This document shows, piece by piece, positions 1 to 7,238 of a stretch of DNA of 10,474 nucleotides. How positions within the stretch are numbered: position 1 is the stretch's first letter; the number at the start of each line of letters is the position of its first letter. Both the position numbers and the translations under genes were made by a program. Origin of the DNA: DASSSQ01 sp963839285 (GTDB lineage: Bacteria; Actinomycetota; Thermoleophilia; Gaiellales; Gaiellaceae); assembly GCA_963839285.1 (NCBI GenBank), contig CAWIUN010000028.1:1-10474 (forward strand), given 5' to 3'. The notes below the pieces were generated by a model, which saw nothing but the letters and a program-made list of their open reading frames with translations, did no database searches and had not been told where the DNA came from.

Positions 1-377
1 AGAGCGTCTCGCCGGCGGCGTGGTTGCGCCGCGCCGCCTCGAGCGTGCGCTCGAGCTCGGCCGTCGGCGTGAACTCGAGCGCCTCGCTCTCCTCCTCGAA
101 GCTGAGCCGGTGGCCCGGCGCGACGTAGTAGGCCTGGCCGCCGACGATCGTCTCCTGCCGGTCACCGTAGTCGACGACGATCCGGCCGGAGAAGAGGTAG
201 CCCCAGTGCGGGGCCTGGCAGCGGTCGTCGGGCAGCCCCTTCGTCAGCGCCGAGGCGTCCTGGCCGCGCCGAGGCGTGCTCGAAGGCGACGGTGATGCCG
301 CCCCAGTCGGCGAGGCGGCTCGAGTAGCCGGGGACGATCTCCTGCAGGGGCAGCTCGTCGTGGGAGGCGCTGGGCAT
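1..377 (-). CDS. Small cupin-domain protein, C-terminus cut by window edge, one frameshift
   Basis: This is a small single-domain cupin of unknown substrate. It starts at ATG 377-375, preceded by a good ribosome site (AAAGGA), 19 bases after the Rid gene stop. The N-terminus begins MPSASHDELPLQEIVPGYSS. The frame changes near 264-265: one surplus base at a GGCC step moves the reading from FEHASAR to QDASALTKGLPDD. Beyond it the cupin core is clear: RCQAPHWGYLFSGRIVVDYG, then GGQAYYVAPGHRLSF, then EALEFTPTAELERTLEAARR. The cysteine and histidine in RCQAPHWGY and the histidine in PGHRL sit where cupins usually place metal or substrate ligands. About 125 residues are visible and the gene continues past base 1. 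It is the third gene of the regulator-Rid-cupin operon. The cupin fold is clear; the reaction is unknown, and it could be a sensor, an isomerase or a small dioxygenase-like protein. Confidence 0.8.
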
Positions 378-396
378 CGAGCGACGTCCTTTCGGG

Positions 397-786
397 TCAG
401 GAGACGACCGCGTCGAGCTCGACCTCGACGAGGACGTCCTCGGGGATGAAGCCGGCGACGAAGAGCGTCGTGTTGGCGGGGTCGACGCCGGCGAAGGCCT
501 CGGCGTGGGCGCGGACCGCCTCGCGCCAGTCGGCGCCCGGCGCGAGGAAGATGCGGGTGCGGACGACGTCGGCCGCGGCGCCGCCGAGCTCGACGACCGA
601 CTCGAGCCCGCGCGCGATCGCGTCCGCCGTCTGCGCGTAGACGTCGCCCGGATCGAGCGCGCGCCCGTCGGGGCCGGTCGCCGCGGTGCCGCTGACGGCG
701 ACGAGGTCGCCGCCGCGCACGGCCCGCGCGTAGGCCGCGGTGCGCTCGAAGGGGCTGCCGCTGTAGGAGTGGCGGCGTCCGGTCAC
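397..786 (-). CDS. Rid-family (RidA/YjgF/YER057c) protein lacking the catalytic arginine
   Basis: The gene encodes 129 residues, the normal size for the family. I place the start at GTG 786-784 because the upstream regulator, once its frame is restored, ends ATG TGA at 788-783, giving a four-base GTGA overlap. The product begins VTGRRHSYSGSPFERTAAYA. Family hallmarks follow in order: GDLVAVSGTAATGPDG, YAQTADAIARGLESVVELGG, ADVVRTRIFLA and VLVEVELDAVVS. Typical RidA proteins hydrolyse reactive enamines and imines made by PLP enzymes and amino-acid oxidases, using an arginine in a PARST-type motif (Arg105 in E. coli RidA). Here that stretch reads DPANTTLFVAGF, with asparagine in place of arginine. 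By family knowledge, subgroups without this arginine lack the standard deaminase activity, so the role here is uncertain. A neighbouring amine oxidase still suggests a link to imine chemistry. Without correction, the frame appears fused to the regulator. Confidence 0.88.
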   Translation of the reverse strand: MTGRRHSYSGSPFERTAAYARAVRGGDLVAVSGTAATGPDGRALDPGDVYAQTADAIARGLESVVELGGAAADVVRTRIFLAPGADWREAVRAHAEAFAGVDPANTTLFVAGFIPEDVLVEVELDAVVS

Positions 787-1419
787 ATCGTCGGCGGCGT
801 GTCGACGCAGATCAGGCTGAGCGGCTCCGTCGTCGCTCGCGTTCGAGAAGAGGTGCGGGCGCTCGGCCGGGTAGTAGGCGCTGTCGCCGGGCTTGAGCAG
901 GCGCGGCTCGGCGCCCTCGAGCTCGAGCACGAGCTCGCCCGAGATCACGATCACCCACTCCTCGCCCGCGTGGCGCCCGTACTCGGCGAGGCGCGCGCCC
1001 GGCTGCAGCTCGACCTGCAGCGGCATCATCTGGTGCCGCGTGTCGGCGGTCAGCAGGTAGACGTCGATCCCCTCGGCCGGCGAGTGGAGGAACCTGCGCT
1101 CCGCCGGGGTGACCACCTCCGGGTAGCCGGTCGAGACGCCGCCGGGGACGAGGTCGGTGATCGAGATCCCGTAGAACTCGATCAGGCGGACGAGGCGGCC
1201 GATCGTGATGTCGCTCCGGTCCTTCTCGACCAGCGAGAGGAAGGAGGCGGAGATCCCTGTCGCCTCGGCCACCTCCGCCAGCGAGAGGGTGCGGGCCTTG
1301 CGCACGCGGCGCAGGTGCGCGCCGACCGTGAGCGGCGCCGTGGTGCTGCGGGTGTCGTCGTCATCGGGTGCCTCGGCGGGTCGCTTGACAGGGAGGCGCG
1401 CGGTAACAATAAACTGCAC
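783..1419 (-). CDS. XRE-family regulator with C-terminal cupin sensor domain, one frameshift
   Basis: This is a DNA-binding regulator of the HTH plus cupin (PuuR-like) architecture. The helix-turn-helix reads LTVGAHLRRVRKARTLSLAE, then VAEATGISASFLSLVEKDRS, then ITIGRLVRLIEFYGI. A linker, VTPAERRFLHSPAEGIDVYL, leads into the cupin: GRHAGEEWVIVISGELVLEL and GDSAYYPAERPHLFSNAS. Near 827-828 a surplus base moves the frame. The restored end is EPLSLICVDTPPTM and stop TGA at 785-783, typical of this family, whereas the uncorrected frame reads on into the Rid gene. The GTG at 1419-1417 is the farthest start, but its N-terminus (MQFIVTARLPVKRP) looks unnatural and has a poorly spaced ribosome site. 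ATG 1364-1362, preceded by GAGG at good spacing, gives a more typical MTTTPAA start but needs one missing base between about 1335 and 1350. It is divergent from the oxidase-transporter operon and is its likely regulator, with the cupin binding a pathway metabolite (inference). Confidence 0.88.
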
Positions 1420-1440
1420 GCCTTGCAGAATATTGCACAG
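1365..1440. promoter_or_regulatory. Divergent A/T-rich control region with candidate promoters and TGCA operator repeats
   Basis: This is the only markedly A/T-rich patch in the window, and it lies between divergent genes. On the plus strand, TTGACA (1385-1390) is followed after 17 bases by AATAAA (1408-1413), a plausible sigma-70-type promoter for the oxidase-transporter operon. On the minus strand, TATTGT (1411-1406) could be the -10 of the regulator operon, but I see no good -35. TGCA occurs three times, at 1415-1418, 1424-1427 and 1434-1437, spaced 9 and 10 bases. The first two form the inverted repeat CTGCA-N5-TGCAG (1414-1428). These sites overlap both candidate promoter ends and the oxidase start, as expected for an operator of the adjacent HTH regulator. 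The motifs are seen; their function is inferred. Confidence 0.45.
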
Positions 1441-2581
1441 AACGAGCGGACGGACGTCGCCGTCGTCGGCGCGGGCGTCACGGGCCTCGCGGTCGCCTTC
1501 GCGCTCGCCGAGGCCGGCTGCGGCCCGCTCGTCGTCGAGCGGTCGAGTATCGCCGCGGAGGCCTCCGGCGTCCAGCCCGGCGGCGTGCGCCAGCAGTGGG
1601 GGACCCGCCTCTCCTGCGAGCTCGCCCGCGAGGCGTCGGCCTTCTACGGCGACCTCGGCGCCGCGGCTCGGGTCGAGCCTGCCGCTCCGGCTCGACCGCT
1701 GCGGCTACCTCTTCGTCGCCCACGCGCCCGAGCGGCTGGCGCAGCTCGAGCAGGGCGTCGCCGTGCAGAACGCGGCCGGCGTGCCGTCGCGGCTCGTCGA
1801 CCCGGCCGAGGCGGAGGGCTCGCCCCCGGGCTCGACGGCTCCGGCGTCGTCGGCGCCGCCTGGTGCGGCGAGGACGGCTACTTCGACCGTCCGCAGACCG
1901 TCGTCGAGGCGTTCGCCGAGGCGGCGCTCGCCCGCGGCGCGCGGCTCGCGCGTCGGCGACGTCGTCTCGCTCGCGCGCGACGGCGAGGGCTGGAGCCTCG
2001 CGCTCCGGGACGGCGGCCGCGTCCTCGCCGGCCAGGTCGTGCTCGCGACGGGCTACGACACGCCCGCGCTGACGGCGCCGCTCGGCCTCGAGCTGCCGAT
2101 CGAGCGCGAGGCGCGGCACCTCTTCTTCAGCGAGCCGATCCGCGAGCGGATCCTCGAGCCGCTCGTGGTCTCGGCGGAGCGCCGCTTCGCGGCGAAGCAG
2201 CTCGCGAACGGCCGCGTGCTCGCGAGCGACCTCTCGGCGAGCGGCGACGCCGAGGCCGGGCGCGCCGCCTGGCGCAGGCGGATCCGCGCCGTGATCGAGG
2301 AGCTGCTGCCGATCCTCGGCTACGTCTCCTTCCCGCTGCTTTCGACCGGCTGGTACGACGTCACGCCGGACAACCACCCGATCCTCGGCCCGGTCGACGG
2401 CCTGCCCGGGGCTCCACCTCGCGGCCGGCTTCAGCGGCCACGGCTTCATGCTCGCCCCCGCCGTCGGCACGCAGGGTCGCGGCTGCCGTGCTCGGCGCCG
2501 CGGCCCGACGAGGCGCTGATCCGGCTCGGCCACGGCCGCTTCGCCGGCGGCTCCCTGCACCGCGAGCTCGAGACGGTCTAG
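1423..2581 (+). CDS. FAD-dependent amino-acid / sarcosine-oxidase-like oxidoreductase (DAO family), six frameshifts
   Basis: This is a DAO-family flavoenzyme that would oxidise an amine or amino acid to an imine with FAD, probably in the cytoplasm. The start is taken at TTG 1423, the only ordinary start codon close upstream in frame; no clear ribosome site precedes it. The Rossmann motif VVGAGVTG has its glycines at residues 16, 18 and 21, with the ribose-binding glutamate in VVERS at 39. Further segments are GGVRQQWGTRLSCELARE, GEDGYFDRPQTVVEAFAE, GQVVLATGYDTPAL, TPDNHPILGPVDGLPG and the C-terminal AAGFSGHGFMLAPAVG, characteristic of the sarcosine oxidase/DadA branch. Frame changes lie near 1665 (+1), 1817 (-1), 1943 (+1), 2408-2411 (+1), 2474-2476 (+1) and 2502 (+1). 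Correcting them gives 384 residues, normal for the family, ending in TAG. It is the first gene of the transport operon, so the imported compound or its hydrolysis product is the likely substrate. Family is confident; substrate is unknown. Confidence 0.85.
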
Positions 2582-2617
2582 ATCCCCTGCCACCGCCAAT
2601 GCAGACACCACCCCCGA

Positions 2618-2631
2618 CAGGAAGGAGCGAG
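2618..2631 (+). promoter_or_regulatory. Strong ribosome binding site of the binding-protein gene
   Basis: A purine-rich Shine-Dalgarno stretch, AGGAAGGAG, ends about five bases before ATG 2632. It decides the start of the solute-binding protein. The 14-base string GAAGGAGCGAGATG (2621-2634) recurs exactly before the M24 peptidase gene at 8205-8218. The rest of the 50-base gap after the oxidase stop shows no hairpin or promoter I can support. Confidence 0.75.
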
Positions 2632-4237
2632 ATGCTCTCGCGCACACGGGCCTCGGCCCGCAGCACGGCCCTCGCGCTCGCTCTCGTCGCGCTCGCCGTG
2701 CTCGTCGCGGCCGTCGCGGCGAGCGCCTCGCGCGCGGGCTCGACCGCCGGCGACACGCTCGTGGTCGACAAGTCGTTCGACCTCAAGACCGCCGACCCGC
2801 AGCGGCAGTACGAGCCGACCGGCGGCATCGTCGACCGTGCCCTCTACGACACGCTGCTCGAGTTCCGCGGCGCCGACGTCGCCCACCCGCGGCCGAGCGT
2901 CGCCACGCGCTACACGGTCTCGAAGGACGCCCGCACCTACACGTTCACCCTCCGCCGCGACGTGCGCTTCTCCGACGGGACGCCGCTGACCTCGAAGGAC
3001 GTCGTCTTCTCCTACCGGCGCCTCGTCAACCTGAAGGGCAACCCGTCCTTCCTGCTCGCCGGGATCACGACGACGGCGAAGGGCGCCTACACCGTCGTCC
3101 TCCACTCGAAGACGCCGAACCCGGCGATCCCGGTGCTCGTCGCCAACACCTCGCTCGGGATCGTCAACTCGAAGGTGGTCAAGGCCCACGGCGGCTCGGA
3201 CGCGGCCAACGCGGACAAGGTCGACAAGGCCGAGGGCTACCTGAACTCGCAGTCGGCGGGCTCCGGGCCGTACCAGCTGAAGAGCTACTCGACGACGACG
3301 CAGGTCGTGCTCGAGCGGAACCCGCGCTACTGGGGCGCGAAGCAGGCCGGCGTTCGCGAACGTCGTCCTCCGCAACGTCAACTCGACCGCGCAGCTCCTG
3401 AACATCCAGCGCGGCACGAACGAGATCTCGCTCGACCTCTCGCCCGACCAGGCGAAGGGGCTCAGGAGCGGCAGCCTGCGCGTGCAGAAGACGCCGTCGG
3501 CCAACGTCTGGTTCCTGTTCGCGAACGCGAACCCGAAGGTCTCGACGACGAGCTCGAACCCGCACATCCAGAACGCGATCCGCTACGCCCTCGACTACAA
3601 CGGGTACGTCAGGGTCGCCGGCACCGGCGCGCGGCGGGCGGCCGGCGTCGTGCCGTCGATGTTCCTCGGCGCGCTCAGCCGCTCGGCCGTCAGGACGAAC
3701 CTGGCGAAGGCGAAGGCCGAGGTGGCGGCGTCCGGCATCTCGAGCCCGAAGGTGAAGCTCGAGTTCCCGAGCGACATCACCTCGAACGGCCTCTCCTTCG
3801 GCGTCATGGCGCAGAAGGTCAAGTCCGACCTCGAGAAGGCCGGGATCTCGGTCGACCTCGCGGGCAGCCCGGTCGCGACCGCGCTGAACACCTACCGCGA
3901 CGGCACCGAGGAGCTCGGGCTCTGGTACTGGGGCCCCGACTACCCGGACCCGAACGACTACCTCGTCTTCCTGCCGGGCCAGACGGTCGGCCTGCGGGCG
4001 GGCTGGGACGCGGGCTCGTACCCGGCGCTCGAGGCGCTCGGCAAGAAGGCGGGCTCGACCGCCAACCCGTCGGCCCGCGCGAGGCAGTTCCGGACGATCC
4101 AGACGCAGCTGAACGCCAAGGGGCCGTTCTACCCGCTGGTGCAGCCGGGCCAGGTCGTGGCCTCCTCGAAGAACCTGACCTCGACGACGTTCAACGTCGT
4201 CTACTGGATCGACGTCACCGCTGTCGGTACGCGCTAG
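2632..4237 (+). CDS. ABC transporter family-5 (peptide/nickel type) substrate-binding protein, one frameshift
   Basis: This is the extracytoplasmic binding protein of the importer encoded downstream. The N-terminus is a Sec-type signal: basic residues (MLSRTRASARS), then a long hydrophobic run of A, L and V up to about residue 32, with an AxA-like site near AASASRAGS. No lipobox cysteine is present. The family-5 fold shows as PSVATRYTVSKDARTYTFTL, RRDVRFSDGTPLTSKDVVFS, then GSGPYQLKSYSTTTQVVLER, NPRYWGAKQA, and LNIQRGTNEISLDLSPDQ. Late segments include YALDYNGYVR and LGLWYWGPDYPDPNDYLVFL, typical of peptide-binding members. One surplus base near 3349-3350 (GCCGGCGTTC) shifts the frame; correcting it gives 534 residues ending in TAG, the usual length. 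The start has a strong ribosome site. Nickel, peptides, sugars or opines are all possible ligands for this family; the M24 peptidase and amino-oxidase neighbours favour a peptide or amino compound (inference). Confidence 0.93.
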
Positions 4238-4256
4238 CAAGCCACTGGCGCTGCTT

Positions 4257-4292
4257 CGGCCGGGACGACCGCGCTCGCGGTCGTCCCGGCCG
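4257..4292 (+). terminator. Perfect 16-bp stem-loop after the binding-protein gene (partial terminator or mRNA stabiliser)
   Basis: The arms CGGCCGGGACGACCGC (4257-4272) and GCGGTCGTCCCGGCCG (4277-4292) pair perfectly around a GCTC loop, 19 bases after the binding-protein stop. The downstream sequence (TTCCTCCGCTTCC) is pyrimidine-rich but has no run of Ts, so full intrinsic termination is doubtful. Strong hairpins after binding-protein genes in importer operons commonly protect the upstream message or reduce read-through, giving more binding protein than permease. That role is inferred here. The hairpin also abuts, or overlaps, the start of the permease gene. Confidence 0.7.
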
Positions 4293-4328
4293 TTCCTCCG
4301 CTTCCTCGCGCGGCGCGCGGCGGCGCTC

Positions 4329-5306
4329 GTGCTGCTCGCGATCGGGATCACGCTGATCGCGTTCTGCCTGACGCAGCTCGTCCCGGGCGACCCGGCGGCG
4401 GCGAACCTGGGCCAGCGGGCGATCGAGGACCCGGCCGCGGTCGCCGCGTTCCGGCACCACTACGGGCTCGACAAGCCGCTGCCGCAGCAGTACCTGACCT
4501 ACCTCTGGAACGTGCTCCACGGCGACCTCGGCGAGTCGCAGCAGAGCCACGACTCGGTCGTCCACGACCTGCGCCAGTTCATCCCGGCGACGGTCGAGCT
4601 GGCCGTCCTCTCGATCCTGGTCGCGGTCGTGGTCGGGATCACGCTCGGCGTCGTCGCGGCGGTCAAGCGCAACGGCCCGGTCGACCACGTCCTGCGCGTC
4701 GTCTCGCTCGGCGGCGTCTCGATGCCGACCTTCTGGATCGCGCTCGTCGCCCTCTACGTCTTCTTCTTCCGGCTCGACTGGCTGCCGGGGACGGGCCGGC
4801 TCGACCCGGTCGTGACGCCGCCGCCGAGCCACACGGGCCTCTACACGGTCGACGCCGTGCTCGCGGGCCAGTGGTCGACCGCCTGGAACGCGTTCCAGCA
4901 CCTCGTGCTGCCGGCGCTCGTGCTCGCCGCCTTCAACGTCGGCCTGCTGACCCGCTACACGCGCACGGCCGTGCTCGAGGTGATCTCGAACGACTACGTC
5001 CGCGCGGCCCGCGCGAAGGGGCTGCCCGAGCGGACGGTGGTCGTCCGGCACGTCCTGCGCGCGGCGCTGCCGGCGGTGATCACGGTGATCGGGCTCGCGT
5101 TCGCGAACGTGATGACCGGCGCCGTGCTGGTCGAGAACATCTTCTCCTGGCCCGGGATCGGCCAGTACGCCTACCGCTCCGCGACGACGCTCGACCTGCC
5201 CGCGATCATGGGCGTCAGCCTCTTCGTCGCGGTCGTCTACGTCGTCGTCAACTTCGTCGTCGACGTGCTCTACGGCGTCATCGACCCGCGGATCCGGATC
5301 TCGTGA
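4329..5306 (+). CDS. ABC transporter permease, DppB/OppB type
   Basis: This is an inner-membrane permease subunit of the peptide-type importer. The sequence contains the features of the DppB branch: a first membrane helix (LLAIGITLIAFCLTQLV) followed by PGDPAA, then DKPLPQQYLTYLWNVLHGDL, several further hydrophobic helices, and the cytoplasmic EAA loop at about residues 222-248 (DYVRAARAKGLPERTVVVRH, then VLRAALP) that contacts the ATPase. The C-terminus, DVLYGVIDPRIRIS, is typical. GTG 4329 is the first usable start codon, giving 325 residues, but the same open frame upstream (RFLARRAAALV, from about 4299) is the conserved N-terminus of this family and has no ATG, GTG or TTG. Either a base error has destroyed the true start or a non-standard start is used. 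No internal frame change is seen, making this the only clean gene here. The stop overlaps the next gene's GTG by four bases. Confidence 0.93.
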   Translation: MLLAIGITLIAFCLTQLVPGDPAAANLGQRAIEDPAAVAAFRHHYGLDKPLPQQYLTYLWNVLHGDLGESQQSHDSVVHDLRQFIPATVELAVLSILVAVVVGITLGVVAAVKRNGPVDHVLRVVSLGGVSMPTFWIALVALYVFFFRLDWLPGTGRLDPVVTPPPSHTGLYTVDAVLAGQWSTAWNAFQHLVLPALVLAAFNVGLLTRYTRTAVLEVISNDYVRAARAKGLPERTVVVRHVLRAALPAVITVIGLAFANVMTGAVLVENIFSWPGIGQYAYRSATTLDLPAIMGVSLFVAVVYVVVNFVVDVLYGVIDPRIRIS

Positions 5307-6195
5307 GCCTGCCGGCCAACACCGCCGGCCTGCGCGTCTGGCAGCGCCGCCGCCCGCTCTCGAGCCCGGCCTGGCGGCACCCGCTCGCCGTCGTCGGGAT
5401 CGTGATCGCCGGCGCCTGGATCCTGGTCGCGATCTTCGCGCCGCTGCTGGCGCCGCACGACCCGCTGGCGCAGTCGGTCGACTCGTTCCGGAGCCCGGGC
5501 GCCGAGCACCTGTTCGGCACCGACGAGCTCGGCCGCGACGTCTTCAGCCGCGTCCTCTACGGCGCCCGGCTCTCGATCCCGCTCGCGCTCCTGCTCGTCG
5601 TCGCTGGCGCTGGCGATCGGCGGCACGCTCGGCGCGGTCGCCGGCTACTTCGGCGGCGTCGTCGACGGGATCGTGATGCGGGCCGCCGACCTCGTCTTCG
5701 CCTTCCCGGCGATCATCCTCGCGATGGTCGTCACCGCCGCGCTCGGGCCGAGCGTCCGGAACGCGGTGCTCGCGCTCGTGATCGTCAGCTGGCCGTCGTA
5801 CGCGCGGGTCGTCCGCGGGCTCGTGCATGTCGGTCGGGCAGGCGGACTACGTCGCCTCGGCGCGGCTGCTCGGCGCCTCGGCGCGGCGCGCGCTCGTCCG
5901 CGACGTGCTCCCGAACGTCTTCGGCCCCGTGCTCGTGCTGGCGACGCTCGACCTCGGCAACGCCGTGCTGCTGCTCTCCGGCCTCTCCTTCCTCGGCCTC
6001 GGCGCCCAGCCGCCGCAGCCCGAGTGGGGCGCGGGGGTCGCCGAGGGGACGCAGTACTTCCAGTTCTGGTGGATCGGCACCTTCCCGGGCCTCGCGATCT
6101 TCACGGTCGTGCTCGCCTTCAACTTCCTCGGCGACTCGCTCCGCGACGCGCTCGACCCGCAGTCCGCCTGGTCGAAGGGCGGCGACGCCGAGTGA
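5303..6195 (+). CDS. ABC transporter permease, DppC/OppC type, two frameshifts
   Basis: This is the second inner-membrane permease, partner of the DppB-type subunit. It starts at GTG 5303 in a GTGA overlap with the previous stop, so translation is probably coupled. The N-terminus carries the OppC_N pattern: a basic stretch (VWQRRRPLSSPAWRHP), a first helix (LAVVGIVIAGAWILVAIFAP), LLAPHDPLAQ, and the signature HLFGTDELGRDVFSRVLYGA near residues 69-88. The EAA loop at about residues 175-205 reads MSVGQADYVASARLLGASAR then RALVRDVLPNV. Later motifs are LLLSGLSFLGLGAQPPQPEW and the C-terminal FLGDSLRDALDP. Surplus bases at about 5603 (GTCGCTGG) and 5825 (CGTGCATG) break the frame; removing both gives 296 residues ending in TGA, the usual size. 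Conserved sequence resumes immediately after each break. Confidence 0.93.
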
Positions 6196-7238
6196 GCGCG
6201 CTGCTCGAGGTCGAGGAGCTGCGCGTCCGGCTGCCGACCCGCAGCGGGCCGGTGACGATCGTCGACGGCGTCGACTACCGCGTCGAGCCGGGGCAGGTCT
6301 TCGGCGTCGCCGGCGAGTCGGGCAGCGGCAAGACGATCTCGGTGCTGGCGCTGCTGCGGCTGCTGCCGGCGGGCGCCGAGGTCGACGGGCGGGCGCTCTA
6401 CGGCGGCGAGGACCTGCTCGCGCTCCGCCCGCGCGCGCTCCGGCGGCTGCGCGGCAGCGAGCTCGGCGATGGTCTTCCAGGACCCGCTCACCTCGCTGCA
6501 CCCGATGCTGACGATCGAGAAGCAGCTGACCGAGCACCTGCGCCTGCACGAGGGCGGCTCGCGCGCCACAGCCCGGGCGCGCGCGGTCGAGCTGCTCGAG
6601 CAGGTGCGGATGCCCGACCCGGAGCGCGCGCTCGAGGCCTTCCCGCACCAGTTCTCCGGCGGCATGCGCCAGCGGATCGCGATCGCGATCGCGCTCGCCT
6701 GCCGGCCGAGGCTCCTGATCGCCGACGAGCCGACGACCGCGCTCGACGTCACCGTCCAGGCGGGGATCCTGCGCCTGCTCGACCGGCTGCGGCGCGAGAC
6801 CGGCCTCTCGGTGATCCTGATCACGCACGACCTCGGCGTCATGTCGGCGATCGCCGACCACGTCTCGATCTTCTACGCGGGCCGGATCGTCGAGTCCGGG
6901 CCCGCGCGCGAGCTCCTGACCGCACCGCGGCACCCCTACACGCGGGCGCTGCTGGACGCGCTGCCCCACCCCGAGGCGGCCGAGGGCTCCGAGCTCGTCG
7001 CGATCGCGGGCGCGCCGCCGACCCCGGCGGCGCGGCCCTCCGGCTGCGCCTTCCACCCGCGCTGCAGCTTCGTGCGCGAGGGCTGCTCGCTGAGCGCGCC
7101 GGCGCTGACGCCGGTCTCGGACACGCGCCTGCTCGCCTGCCCCGTCGACCCGCTGGTGGACCATGAGACGCCCCGCGCGAGCCCGAAGACGACCGTGCGG
7201 CGGCGGCGGCGGCCGACGACGGCGAGGGACGCGCGTGA
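6192..7238 (+). CDS. ABC transporter ATP-binding protein, DppD/OppD type, two frameshifts
   Basis: This is the first ATPase of the importer, powering uptake at the inner face of the membrane. It starts at GTG 6192 (GTGA overlap with the permease). Motifs in order: Walker A GESGSGKT (residues 41-48), the Q-loop in MVFQDPLTSLHP, signature FSGGMRQR, Walker B RLLIADEPTTALD, and H-loop ILITHDLG. The C-terminal oligopeptide-transporter extension is present: RHPYTRALLDALPHPE, then PSGCAFHPRCSFVREGC. A surplus base at 6465-6466 (CTCGGCGATGG) separates the two halves. A second change, one missing base near 7167, is inferred because the other frame then gives an acidic, alanine-rich tail (DAPREPEDDRAAAAAADDGE) ending at TGA 7236-7238, exactly overlapping the next gene's GTG. 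The corrected product is 348 residues. Without the second correction the frame would run on past 7500 through basic nonsense. Confidence 0.93.

Noticed and set aside
1423..2581. The oxidase as a decaying pseudogene, since it has six frame changes.
   Set aside because: All motifs and both ends are intact, length corrects exactly to 385 codons, and the clean and broken genes around it show the same error type. Decay would also give stops and motif losses.
2578..3567. Long minus-strand open frames opposite the binding protein and transporter genes.
   Set aside because: They are arginine-rich mirror frames of strong plus-strand genes and contain no recognisable domain.
505..4356. A very long open frame on the plus strand (1283 codons) that could be read as a giant multidomain protein.
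   Set aside because: It is a GC-rich shadow. It reads antisense to the regulator and Rid genes, then passes through parts of the oxidase and binding protein only because of the frame changes, and its remainder is arginine/alanine-rich nonsense.
7196..7215. The CGG/GCG triplet run as a genuine repeat element.
   Set aside because: It is short, in frame, and explained as an alanine run in the ATPase tail; it may however promote base-count errors.
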